A DNA stretch of 10,436 nucleotides from Singulisphaera sp. GP187. Its GTDB lineage: Bacteria > Pseudomonadota > Gammaproteobacteria > Burkholderiales > Burkholderiaceae_C. Location of the stretch: contig CALPYQ020000027.1 of NCBI GenBank assembly GCA_943327965.2, positions 1 to 10,436 on the forward strand, written 5' to 3'. The notes beneath the pieces were generated by a model. It was not told the origin of the DNA. It worked only from the letters and a program-made list of their open reading frames with translations, and made no database searches. Both the position numbers and the translations under genes were made by a program. Of the stretch, positions 1 to 6,618 are shown piece by piece (position 1 is the stretch's first letter; the number at the start of each line of letters is the position of its first letter).

Positions 1-396
1 CAATACCAACATGGGTACTGAGGTCAGTTGTCCCACATATGTAAAGTCACTCACAGGATCATATGGAACTTTGGCCAGCGTATGGGGCGTCAAAGTTAAG
101 GTGCTGTTGATCGCCATGAGCAAGGTATAACCATCAGGCGCTGCACGTTGAACTTCGGTTGCTGCAATTACTGTATCGCCACCGGGCTTGTTATCAACCA
201 ATACTTGTTGACCCCATCTTTGTGACAAGTCTTGGGCAATGACTCGCGCAGTAACATCCGCTGTACCGCCGGCACCAAAAGGAATGACCAAGCGCACTGT
301 TCGTGTTGGCCAAGATTGGGCCGCAGCATTGAAGCTGATGCTCAGCAACACTGCGCTCAAAAAAGTACCTATCAAGGATTTAATTTCTTTTTTCAT
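1..396 (-). CDS. Bug/TctC-family tripartite tricarboxylate transporter substrate-binding protein (5' part)
   Basis: Reading the minus strand from the ATG at 396 gives 132 in-frame codons without a stop up to the window edge, so the gene is cut off by the window and is not visibly broken. The protein begins with two lysines, a hydrophobic stretch and an AAAQ cleavage site near residues 24-27, a typical Sec signal peptide. The mature part opens with WPTRTVRLVIPFGAGGTADVT, the hallmark of Bug receptors, followed by a WGQQVLVDNKPGG segment and the APDGYTLL motif (about residues 87-94). These proteins bind carboxylates or other small acids in the periplasm and hand them to TctAB-type transporters; no tctA or tctB is in view. 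An AGG about 7 bases before the ATG is a plausible ribosome binding site. The gene is divergent from the alcohol dehydrogenase. The ligand cannot be deduced. Confidence 0.93.
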   Translation of the reverse strand, partial: MKKEIKSLIGTFLSAVLLSISFNAAAQSWPTRTVRLVIPFGAGGTADVTARVIAQDLSQRWGQQVLVDNKPGGDTVIAATEVQRAAPDGYTLLMAINSTLTLTPHTLAKVPYDPVSDFTYVGQLTSVPMLVL

Positions 397-498
397 CTTT
401 TCGCCTGTTTAGTTTCAAATATTGATCTGTACGATGTTGCATCAAGAGATCGACACAGGCAGTATCTAAACAATGCTGCTCAATGTGAATTCAGTTTT

Positions 499-573
499 CC
501 TGAAGAGTTGTTCAGGCAATGCACGGACAAGAATGAGACATCAGGCCAACCATCTAAAGGAATCACTGAACAA
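499..573. promoter_or_regulatory. Inverted repeats, possible operator
   Basis: CCTGAA at 499-504 and TTCAGG at 511-516 form a perfect 6-base inverted repeat with a 6-base centre. TTGTTCAG at 508-515, which overlaps the right arm, is repeated as its exact reverse complement CTGAACAA at 566-573. The repeats lie 20 to 100 bases upstream of the candidate alcohol dehydrogenase promoter. The core GTTC/GAAC resembles one half-site seen next to the IclR gene (TTGTTC at 2536-2541). Function as an operator is inference. Confidence 0.35.
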
Positions 574-591
574 CGGTTAAGGAAATCCTAC

Positions 592-620
592 TTGTCCCCA
601 GGCCCATAGGTGGCTAGCAT
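592..620 (+). promoter_or_regulatory. Candidate sigma-70 promoter for the alcohol dehydrogenase
   Basis: TTGTCC at 592-597 (4 of 6 to TTGACA) and TAGCAT at 615-620 (4 of 6 to TATAAT) are separated by exactly 17 bases. Transcription would start near 627, giving a leader of about 20 bases before the ATG at 648. This argues against the in-frame TTG at 621 as the start, because that codon would lie upstream of the transcript. Confidence 0.4.
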
Positions 621-647
621 TTGGTTTTTGAATTTAAAGACACGCAC

Positions 648-1703
648 ATGAAGAGCTATCAGATCGTAGACTGGGGGCAGCCCCTGGAAGCAAGGCAAGT
701 CGAAACGCCAGTGCCCCACGGAAAAGAAGTGTTGGTGAAAGTCGGGGCAGCTGGCTTGTGCCACAGCGACATTCACCTGCGCGATGGGTACTTCGATTTG
801 GGTGGCGGCAAAAGATTGACGGCAGCGCAGTATGGCGCCAAGATGCCCATGACATTGGGACATGAAATTGCTGGCACAGTGGTCCAAGTGGGTGAGGGCG
901 TCAAGCAAACTTGGACTGGCGCCAATGTGTTGGTCTACCCATGGATTGGGTGTGGCAAATGCGATGCCTGCCAAGATCTTCGTGATACAGATTGTGAAGC
1001 CCAACGCAGCTTGGGTGCAAAAGCCAATGGTGGTTTTAGCGAATATGTGTTGGTTCCCGATGCCAGGTACTTGATTGACATCGGCAAACTAGACATGCAT
1101 GCGTCAGCCACGTTGGCTTGCTCTGGCCTAACTGCATTTGGTGCTCTCAAAAAAATGCCCCCCATGAAACCCAGCGATCGGATTTTGCTGATTGGTGCGG
1201 GTGGTTTGGGACTCTCAGCTTTGGCAGCAGCAAAGTTGGTCACCAAGGCCGGCTTGGTGGTGGCCGACATTGACCCCATCAAACTGGAAGCTGCCAAACA
1301 ACAGGGTGCCGATGTTGTTTTTGACAATCGAACGCCTGACACGGCAGCTGCACTCAAAGTTGCGGCGGGTGGCCCCATTCGTGGCGTGATTGACTTTGTA
1401 GGCAGCGGTACCACTGCTTCACTTGCAATGGGTGTGGCTGTCAAAGGGACAGTCATTGTGGTGGTGGGCTTGATGGGTGGTAGTTTAGAAATCGCGCTGC
1501 CATTACTCTCCCCGCGCAATCTCACCATTCGTGGTTCACATGTGGGCACACTGGATGAGTTGAAAGAGTTGGTTGAGTTTTCAAAAAATGGTCAGCTGCC
1601 AGGCATTCCACTCACACGCAGGCCCATGAGTGAAGTGAATGAGGCTTTGAGCGATTTAGAGCAAGGCAAAACTGTGGGCAGGGTAGTGCTCACACCCAAC
1701 TGA
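648..1703 (+). CDS. Zinc-dependent alcohol dehydrogenase (MDR superfamily)
   Basis: A 351-residue medium-chain NAD(P)-dependent dehydrogenase, full length for the family, expected to oxidise an alcohol (or beta-hydroxyacyl-type substrate) in the cytoplasm. Catalytic zinc ligands are visible as C38 (GLCHSD), H72 (GHE) and probably C158 (LACSGLTAFG). Four structural-zinc cysteines stand at 102, 105, 108 and 116. The Rossmann loop GAGGLG is at 183-188, and an acidic D207 after the second beta strand suggests NAD rather than NADP. I chose the ATG at 648 over an in-frame TTG at 621 because MKSYQIVDWG matches the usual family N-terminus and because a candidate promoter overlaps the earlier codon. 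The ribosome binding site is weak. The gene runs convergently into the IclR gene with a 14-base gap. It shows some family resemblance to dehydrogenases of CoA-ester ring degradation, but the substrate is not identifiable. Confidence 0.9.
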   Translation: MKSYQIVDWGQPLEARQVETPVPHGKEVLVKVGAAGLCHSDIHLRDGYFDLGGGKRLTAAQYGAKMPMTLGHEIAGTVVQVGEGVKQTWTGANVLVYPWIGCGKCDACQDLRDTDCEAQRSLGAKANGGFSEYVLVPDARYLIDIGKLDMHASATLACSGLTAFGALKKMPPMKPSDRILLIGAGGLGLSALAAAKLVTKAGLVVADIDPIKLEAAKQQGADVVFDNRTPDTAAALKVAAGGPIRGVIDFVGSGTTASLAMGVAVKGTVIVVVGLMGGSLEIALPLLSPRNLTIRGSHVGTLDELKELVEFSKNGQLPGIPLTRRPMSEVNEALSDLEQGKTVGRVVLTPN

Positions 1704-1708
1704 GATTG

Positions 1709-1741
1709 TCTAGCCAATCAGCGCCAAGCCAATTGCCTAGA
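1709..1741. terminator. Stem-loop between convergent genes, possible bidirectional terminator
   Basis: TCTAGCCAAT at 1709-1718 pairs with ATTGCCTAGA at 1732-1741 in 9 of 10 positions (one C-C mismatch), with a 13-base loop. It sits exactly where the alcohol dehydrogenase and IclR genes converge and covers the IclR stop codon. Neither side has a run of T, so it is not a textbook intrinsic terminator. Confidence 0.35.
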
Positions 1742-2524
1742 TATCATTCCGCAGGTAGATAACAATTGCTGTGCATGCTCAATGACTTTGTTGTCCATGC
1801 GATGGCTCGGTCCAGCAACAGCTACAGCCAAGGTTTCTGAATTAACATTCAAAAAAGCAGAAACTGCCGATACGTCGGGTACGTTTTCACCACGCGTAAC
1901 AAAGTAGCCACGCTTCCTGCTCTCCAAAATATCAAAAATCAACGCATCGGGTTCCGTGATGGTGTTCTGAGTAATGCGCATCAAATCACGACCTAAGAGT
2001 TGATCGCGTAATTCAGCTTCCTTCAGACTGCCCAACAAGGCTTTACCAATAGCGCTTGAGTGCAAGGGCTTGAACTCACCAGATTTTGAAGAGTAACGAA
2101 TGGAGTGGAGGCTTTCAAACACTTGTAAATAAATGATGGCGCTCCCTTGCCGTTTACCCAAAATAACTGTCTCTTGGGTGTTGTCACGAAGTTGCTCCAG
2201 CAGCGGGATGACGTTTTCAACAAAGGGGTCATGCGCATGTATATCGCGAGCCACATCCAGCAAACGCCTTGTTGGATACAACGCACGCGGCCTTGTGAGT
2301 GAATAAACATAACCCCGTGCAATGAGTGTAGCCACGATGGCGTGACAACTGCTTTTGGGAATGGCCGTGATCTCGGCCAACTCCGTCAGGGACAGCGGTT
2401 TTTGAACCCGCTGAAACGCATCCAGGATGTCCAACACGCGCCCCACCGCTGTGACGGCAGTACTTGAGCTTCCAGTTTGTTCAGCATTTGGAACAACTAC
2501 TTGATATGTTGATTTTTCGATCAT
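1718..2524 (-). CDS. IclR-family transcriptional regulator
   Basis: A 268-residue protein with the two-domain layout of IclR regulators. An N-terminal winged helix-turn-helix spans about residues 24-85, with the helix-turn-helix near LSLTELAEITAIPKSSCHAI (44-63). A C-terminal effector-binding domain follows from about residue 95, with the recognisable LHSSAIGKALL and RKRGYFVTRGE segments. Members bind small aromatic or aliphatic acids and control adjacent catabolic genes as dimers or tetramers. The gene is divergent from the crotonase-mutase operon with only 43 bases between the two start codons, so it most probably controls that operon and itself. The N-terminal 20 residues are a poorly conserved extension. 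No Shine-Dalgarno sequence precedes the ATG at 2524, so leaderless translation or another start is possible. Whether it activates or represses is unknown. Confidence 0.93.
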   Translation of the reverse strand: MIEKSTYQVVVPNAEQTGSSSTAVTAVGRVLDILDAFQRVQKPLSLTELAEITAIPKSSCHAIVATLIARGYVYSLTRPRALYPTRRLLDVARDIHAHDPFVENVIPLLEQLRDNTQETVILGKRQGSAIIYLQVFESLHSIRYSSKSGEFKPLHSSAIGKALLGSLKEAELRDQLLGRDLMRITQNTITEPDALIFDILESRKRGYFVTRGENVPDVSAVSAFLNVNSETLAVAVAGPSHRMDNKVIEHAQQLLSTCGMISRQLAWR

Positions 2525-2535
2525 ATAAATTTAAT

Positions 2536-2575
2536 TTGTTCGACTATCTGAATAATTATTCTTATTAATGAATTT
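2536..2575. promoter_or_regulatory. Two abutting 20-bp operator-like palindromes (probable IclR sites)
   Basis: Two copies of the same pattern lie head to tail without a gap. Copy 1 (2536-2555) is TTGTTC-N8-GAATAA and copy 2 (2556-2575) is TTATTC-N8-GAATTT. Their junction makes a perfect 12-base palindrome GAATAATTATTC at 2550-2561, and a further TTATTC follows at 2574-2579. The sites fill the gap between the divergent IclR and crotonase genes and reach into the first codons of the crotonase gene. A 20-base phase and inverted TTC/GAA half-sites suit a regulator bound as two dimers on one face of the DNA, as known for several IclR proteins. The assignment is inference. Confidence 0.5.
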
Positions 2576-3407
2576 ATTCACTATACCATCCGACCGCATG
2601 CAAGCTACAAATTTACCCGCAAACGCTCCAGTTCAAGCAAGTCATATTCAGGTGCGAGAAACACCTGAGGGCGCTGTTTGGCTCACTATCGATCGACCTG
2701 AAAAGCACAACGCACTGGCACGACAGGTACTTTTGGACCTGGCCACCCAAGTTCGATCGTTTGGTCAACAAGCGCATGTGAGGTACATCGTCATCACAGG
2801 TACTGGTGATCAATATTTTGCGGCAGGGGGTGATTTGCGCGAACTTTCTACGGTTCGTGATGAACAAGCCGTCCAGGACATGATGACCGACGCCTTTGTT
2901 TCTCTTCAAGCCATCCGCCAATGTCCTGTTCCGGTCATTGCAGTGCTCAACGGCAATGCCATTGGCGGAGGTGGCGAGTTGGCAGCCGCATGCGACATGC
3001 GCCTCATGGCATCCCATGCCCACATTGGCTATATCCAAGCCAGGCTAGCGATTACCTCCGCTTGGGGTGGTGGCCCCGATTTATTCAAACTGGTAGGTCC
3101 TGCTCGCGCCATGCGCATGATGACACGCTGCGAACTGATTGATGCACATACCGCTCAAATCTGGGGTTTGGCAGATGCCATCCTTTCTGATGGGACTGAC
3201 GGGGCAGACATTCACGCCTTTTTAAAGCCACTGAACCATTGCTCAACGCACGTGCTGCGAGGCATCAAAGCGCAAGCTATGGCAGCACGTTCAAACGCAA
3301 GTTGGGCTGAACATCGTGACATCGAGCAGCAACACTTGATGCGCACATGGTTGCATGACGACCATTGGGCAGCAGCAGAAAAACTTCTCAAAAAATCCAA
3401 CGCCTAA
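2568..3407 (+). CDS. Crotonase-fold enzyme (enoyl-CoA hydratase/isomerase family, possibly a decarboxylase)
   Basis: A 279-residue member of the crotonase superfamily, which acts on acyl-CoA thioesters through an enolate stabilised by an oxyanion hole. The DRPEKHNAL motif (42-50), the first oxyanion segment AAGGDL (85-90) and the second, GGGGEL (133-138), are all present. E137 matches the first catalytic glutamate of enoyl-CoA hydratase, but the second is replaced by Q157 in GYIQARL. This argues against a plain hydratase. The GGGGELAAACDMRLM and SAWGG stretch recalls ethylmalonyl-CoA decarboxylase-like proteins, so decarboxylation is possible but unproven; the AGHD histidine of E. coli methylmalonyl-CoA decarboxylase is a glycine here. 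The gene opens the mutase operon and ends 30 bases before the mutase gene. Neither the ATG at 2568 nor the in-frame ATG at 2598 has a Shine-Dalgarno sequence, and the conserved fold starts near residue 26, so the start is uncertain. Confidence 0.88.
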   Translation: MNLFTIPSDRMQATNLPANAPVQASHIQVRETPEGAVWLTIDRPEKHNALARQVLLDLATQVRSFGQQAHVRYIVITGTGDQYFAAGGDLRELSTVRDEQAVQDMMTDAFVSLQAIRQCPVPVIAVLNGNAIGGGGELAAACDMRLMASHAHIGYIQARLAITSAWGGGPDLFKLVGPARAMRMMTRCELIDAHTAQIWGLADAILSDGTDGADIHAFLKPLNHCSTHVLRGIKAQAMAARSNASWAEHRDIEQQHLMRTWLHDDHWAAAEKLLKKSNA

Positions 3408-3437
3408 ATCCATCGATATCTTTAAGGGTCAACAGCA

Positions 3438-5039
3438 ATGGCATCATTTTCTGAACCTCAACTCGACAAAGTCAGTCGAAGCGGCATTGAAATTCCAGCA
3501 ATCGTTGACGCAAGCGATGTGAACGCAGCCAACATTGGCAAGGCTGGTGAGTACCCTTTTACACGCGGCATTTTTCCAGATGGATATCAGGGGCGTTTGT
3601 GGACCATCCGACAGTACTCAGGCTTTGGTACTGCTGAAGAGTCCAATGAGCGTTACAAATTTCTTTTGGAACAAGGTCAAACTGGTTTGTCGGTGGCGCT
3701 CGATTTACCTACGCAGTGTGGCTACGACCCCAACCATCCGATGGCCAAACCAGAGATTGGCAAAGTAGGGGTGTCACTGTCCAATCTTTCAGAAGCAGAA
3801 ATTCTGTTTAAGGATTTGGATCTCTCCAAAATATCTACGTCCTTCACAATCAATGGCACTGCTGCCATCATCTACGCCATGTACTTGGCGGTGGCAGACA
3901 AGCAAGGCGTACCCCGCTCCAAACTAACGGGCACCATTCAAAACGATATTTTGAAAGAGTACGTAGCACGCGGTACATGGATTTTTCCAGTGAAGCCGTC
4001 CATGCGCCTCATTGCAGATTCCATTTTGTATTCCAATGACGAAACGCCTCGTTTCAATCCAATCAGCATTGCGGGCGCACACGTTAGAGATGCTGGCGCA
4101 ACGGCCGCTGAAGAAATGGCCTACACCTTAGCCAATGGCTTAGCGTATGTTGATGAATTGAACAGCCGAGGTGGTGACATCGAGAAATTTGCCAAGCGCT
4201 TGTCTTTTTTCTTTTACGTTCACATGGACTTCTTTGAAGAAATAGCCAAGTTTCGTGCTGGGCGCCGAATTTGGGCCAAGCTCATGAAGGAGCGCTATGG
4301 CGCGCAAGATCCTAAAGCCCAGCACTTTCGATTTGGTGTGGTCTGCGGTGGCTCGTCTTTGGTAGCGCCACAAGCCTACAACAATGTGGTACGTGTGGCT
4401 GTTGAAACCATGGCCGCAGTATTTGGCGGTGCTCAGTCTATTTTCACATGTGCAATGGACGAAGCCTTTCAAATTCCGACTGAATTCAGTGCTGAACTGG
4501 CTGTGCGAACACAACAAATCATTGCTTATGAGTCAGGTATTGCACGGAGTGTTGACCCCTTAGGCGGTAGCTACGTACTTGAAAAATACACCGACAAAAT
4601 GGAAGAAACCATCTTGGGCATCATGGATGAAATTGATGCCTACGGCGGCGTGACCAAAGCCATCGAAGAGGGTTGGCTACAACTCCGATTGGCCAAGCGG
4701 GGCTTAGAAAGAAAGATAGACACAGACAGTGGCAAAAACGTAGTGGTTGGTCAAAATCATTTTCGCAAAGCCGATGAAGACGTTGGTGTGGGCGAAGTTT
4801 TCAAACTCGACCCCACTGTCGCACAGCGCGCCTTAGAAAAATTTGAACGTACGCTGTCTACACGCGATCAAACGAAAGTTGAAGAGACATTGATCCAACT
4901 CGCCAAAGCAGCAGCAGATGACAAAGTCAATGTCATGCCTTACCTCGTGGATTGTTGCCATGCCTACGCAACCGTTGGAGAGATGGTGGCATGTCTGAAA
5001 AAAGAATGGGGCGAATTTCAGGAGCCAGTTAACTTATGA
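3438..5039 (+). CDS. Coenzyme B12-dependent acyl-CoA mutase, large (substrate-binding) subunit
   Basis: A 533-residue TIM-barrel subunit of the methylmalonyl-CoA mutase family that lacks the C-terminal B12 domain, as in HcmA and IcmA-type split mutases. It would rearrange the carbon skeleton of an acyl-CoA by an adenosyl-radical mechanism together with the small subunit encoded next. Matching to P. shermanii methylmalonyl-CoA mutase from memory gives a constant offset. Y60 and R178 match the carboxylate-binding Y89 and R207 (in 2-hydroxyisobutyryl-CoA mutase these are Ile and Gln). Q168, H215 and E342 match Q197, H244 and E370. Other sites differ: A214 for Y243, G300 for H328, V302 for Q330, F336 for H364 and C338 for N366. 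The substrate is thus probably a dicarboxylic acyl-CoA other than methylmalonyl-CoA. AAGGGT 8 bases before the ATG is a good ribosome binding site. The stop overlaps the next start by 4 bases (ATGA). Confidence 0.94.
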   Translation: MASFSEPQLDKVSRSGIEIPAIVDASDVNAANIGKAGEYPFTRGIFPDGYQGRLWTIRQYSGFGTAEESNERYKFLLEQGQTGLSVALDLPTQCGYDPNHPMAKPEIGKVGVSLSNLSEAEILFKDLDLSKISTSFTINGTAAIIYAMYLAVADKQGVPRSKLTGTIQNDILKEYVARGTWIFPVKPSMRLIADSILYSNDETPRFNPISIAGAHVRDAGATAAEEMAYTLANGLAYVDELNSRGGDIEKFAKRLSFFFYVHMDFFEEIAKFRAGRRIWAKLMKERYGAQDPKAQHFRFGVVCGGSSLVAPQAYNNVVRVAVETMAAVFGGAQSIFTCAMDEAFQIPTEFSAELAVRTQQIIAYESGIARSVDPLGGSYVLEKYTDKMEETILGIMDEIDAYGGVTKAIEEGWLQLRLAKRGLERKIDTDSGKNVVVGQNHFRKADEDVGVGEVFKLDPTVAQRALEKFERTLSTRDQTKVEETLIQLAKAAADDKVNVMPYLVDCCHAYATVGEMVACLKKEWGEFQEPVNL

Positions 5040-5452
5040 ACAACATTACAAATCCAACGCCATTGGCTGGGCGGCGCATATTGATTGGTAAACCAGGACT
5101 CGATGGTCATGACATTGGCGCAAAAATAATTGCTCTCACTTTGCGTGATGCAGGTGCTGAAGTGATCTATACGGGTCTGCGACGCAGCCCGTTACAAATT
5201 GCACAGGTTGCAATTGACGAAGGCGTCGATGCCGTCGGGCTTAGCATTTTGTCAGGCAGTCATAAAGAATTGGTGGAAAACGTGATGGCGGAATTGAAAA
5301 ACCTCAACGCTGAAGGCGTTAAGGTTTTTGTGGGCGGCACCATTCCCAAATCAGATCATGAATATCTCAGCCTGCTTGGCGTTGCAGCAGTATTTACTGC
5401 CGACATGTCCTTGGAAGAAGTCGTGCAAGAACTGGCGGTTCAACTTTCATGA
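5036..5452 (+). CDS. Coenzyme B12-dependent acyl-CoA mutase, small (cobalamin-binding) subunit
   Basis: A 138-residue Rossmann-like B12-binding protein, the usual size for stand-alone mutase small subunits. The base-off/His-on motif is complete: K19, D23, H25 and G28 in GKPGLDGHDIG correspond to the Lys-Asp-His triad around H610 of methylmalonyl-CoA mutase, with H25 as the lower axial cobalt ligand. S70 and L72 in GLSILSGSH and the double glycine at 100-101 (FVGGTIP) line the nucleotide-tail pocket. It should pair with the large subunit just upstream to make the active enzyme. The ATG overlaps the large-subunit stop by four bases, and its own stop overlaps the CoA-transferase start in the same way, so translational coupling is likely. 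In contrast to the large subunit, no key residue is altered. Confidence 0.95.
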   Translation: MNNITNPTPLAGRRILIGKPGLDGHDIGAKIIALTLRDAGAEVIYTGLRRSPLQIAQVAIDEGVDAVGLSILSGSHKELVENVMAELKNLNAEGVKVFVGGTIPKSDHEYLSLLGVAAVFTADMSLEEVVQELAVQLS

Positions 5453-6618
5453 CACAACAAGCTAGTTTTGGCGGAGGTCCACTGGCTGGCATTCGCATCA
5501 TTGAAGTTGGGCACATGTTGGCTGGACCTTATTGCGGCTTGTTGCTGGCCGACATGGGCGCAGAAGTCATCAAAATAGAGCCTCTCGAAGGCGACATTGC
5601 GCGCCACGTCAGCCCTCACTTTATTGGTCCTCACAATGCCTACTTTGCAAGCTTAAACAGAAGCAAGCAAAGTATCGTGTTGGATCTGGCCAGCCAACAA
5701 GGTCGCCAAGAACTTGAAAAATTAGTTTCTAAATCTCATGCATTGATCACCAATTTGCGCCCTGCAGCGATTCGAAAATTGGGGCTAACCTACGACAGCC
5801 TTGGCCCACACAATCAGAAGTTTGTGTGCGTTGCACTGACTGGGTATGGGCTAGAGGGGCCCTATTCAGAAAATCCAGCATATGACTATGTGATACAAGC
5901 CCTGACGGGCATCATGTCGCTCACTGGCGACCCGACTTCTCCACCTACCAAGACGGGCTACTCGGCCGTAGACAACTCAGCTGGCATGGTGGCAGCCATG
6001 GGACTTCTGGCAAAAATTGTGGAAGGCAAAGGGGGTCAAGTGGATGTGGCAATGTATGACGTGATGTTGTCGCAACTTAACTATTTAGTAGGGGCGTCTC
6101 TCAATGCAGATGAAGAAGTCAAACGGTACGCAAACTCTTCTCACCCTTACATGGTACCCGCCCAAATTTTTCCAACAGCAGACGGTTGGTTGACTCTTTT
6201 CATTACCCATGACAAATTTTGGGAAAAATTCTGCCGTGAAATTGATAAACCAGAATGGCTGATAGATGAACGTTTTGCCACCATGGCTTCAAGGCGTGAA
6301 AACAGAGACTTTGTACTGACGGCCATCATGTCCGTTTTGATAACGCAAAGTGCGCAATCTTGGGTCAATCGCTTGGCACCTCTAGGGCTGGTGGTTTCTG
6401 AAGTCAGCACATTCAAGCAAGCCCTGGACAGTGCACTGACCGCGGAACGCGGGTTGGTGGTCAACTTGGTCAATGACAAAGGCGAGTCCAGCTATCCTTT
6501 GCGAGCCATTGGCAGTCTAATGCGATTCAACGATTACGAACCACAGTACCGTTTACCCCCTCTGCTCAATGAGCATCATGATGTTATTTTGGGAAAGACC
6601 AAGGAGTCCTTGGCTTGA
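5449..6618 (+). CDS. Family III CoA-transferase (CaiB/BaiF family)
   Basis: A 389-residue family III CoA-transferase, near the normal length. These enzymes move CoA from a donor thioester such as succinyl-CoA to a free acid through acyl-aspartate intermediates; typical acceptors include oxalate, benzylsuccinate, mesaconate, carnitine and bile acids. The N-terminal GIRIIEVGHMLAGPYCG and ADMGAEVIKIEP segments (14-45) are characteristic. So are the NRSKQSIVLDL stretch (70-80), the LTGYG motif (130-134) and YDYVIQALTGIMSLTG (145-160). D175 in VDNSAGM matches the catalytic aspartate of formyl-CoA transferase. Its position inside the mutase operon suggests it activates the acid that the mutase rearranges, or recycles CoA from the end product. 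It overlaps the small subunit by ATGA and the GTPase gene by TTGA. The acceptor acid cannot be read from the sequence. Confidence 0.93.
   Translation: MTQQASFGGGPLAGIRIIEVGHMLAGPYCGLLLADMGAEVIKIEPLEGDIARHVSPHFIGPHNAYFASLNRSKQSIVLDLASQQGRQELEKLVSKSHALITNLRPAAIRKLGLTYDSLGPHNQKFVCVALTGYGLEGPYSENPAYDYVIQALTGIMSLTGDPTSPPTKTGYSAVDNSAGMVAAMGLLAKIVEGKGGQVDVAMYDVMLSQLNYLVGASLNADEEVKRYANSSHPYMVPAQIFPTADGWLTLFITHDKFWEKFCREIDKPEWLIDERFATMASRRENRDFVLTAIMSVLITQSAQSWVNRLAPLGLVVSEVSTFKQALDSALTAERGLVVNLVNDKGESSYPLRAIGSLMRFNDYEPQYRLPPLLNEHHDVILGKTKESLA
6601..6607 (+). promoter_or_regulatory. Ribosome binding site that fixes the TTG start of the GTPase
   Basis: AAGGAGT, a near-perfect Shine-Dalgarno sequence, lies inside the 3' end of the CoA-transferase gene and ends 7 bases before the TTG at 6615. 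The TTG overlaps the TGA stop of the transferase, and no ATG in the right frame lies nearby. Confidence 0.75.

Larger units (their letters stand above)
397..647. promoter_or_regulatory. Divergent intergenic region between Bug receptor and alcohol dehydrogenase
   Basis: This 251-base stretch separates two divergent genes and carries no convincing gene; an open frame covering 232-609 is antisense to the receptor and has no family features. It contains an inverted repeat CCTGAA-N6-TTCAGG at 499-516. A TTGTTCAG at 508-515 is also matched perfectly by the inverted CTGAACAA at 566-573. A candidate plus-strand promoter lies at 592-620 and is listed separately. No clear promoter for the minus-strand receptor gene was recognised. 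Confidence 0.6.

Noticed and set aside
232..609. Plus-strand open frame of 125 codons
   Set aside because: It overlaps the Bug receptor gene in antisense and the intergenic region, is rich in Cys and His without any family motif, and the receptor reading on the other strand is unmistakable.
621..647. TTG start at 621 for the alcohol dehydrogenase
   Set aside because: The nine extra residues have no family match, and a candidate -10 element ends at 620. The ATG at 648 fits better.
588..1004. Minus-strand open frame of 138 codons
   Set aside because: Antisense shadow over the dehydrogenase; no recognisable domain, and it conflicts with the promoter region.
935..1549. Minus-strand open frame of 204 codons inside the alcohol dehydrogenase
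   Set aside because: It is Pro/Ala/Ser-rich low-information sequence, a shadow of a gene with clear zinc and cofactor motifs.
3438..5039. Calling the mutase large subunit a 2-hydroxyisobutyryl-CoA or isobutyryl-CoA mutase
   Set aside because: The split architecture and adjacent GTPase suggest it, but the key residues are Tyr and Arg as in dicarboxylyl-CoA mutases, not the Ile/Gln of HcmA.
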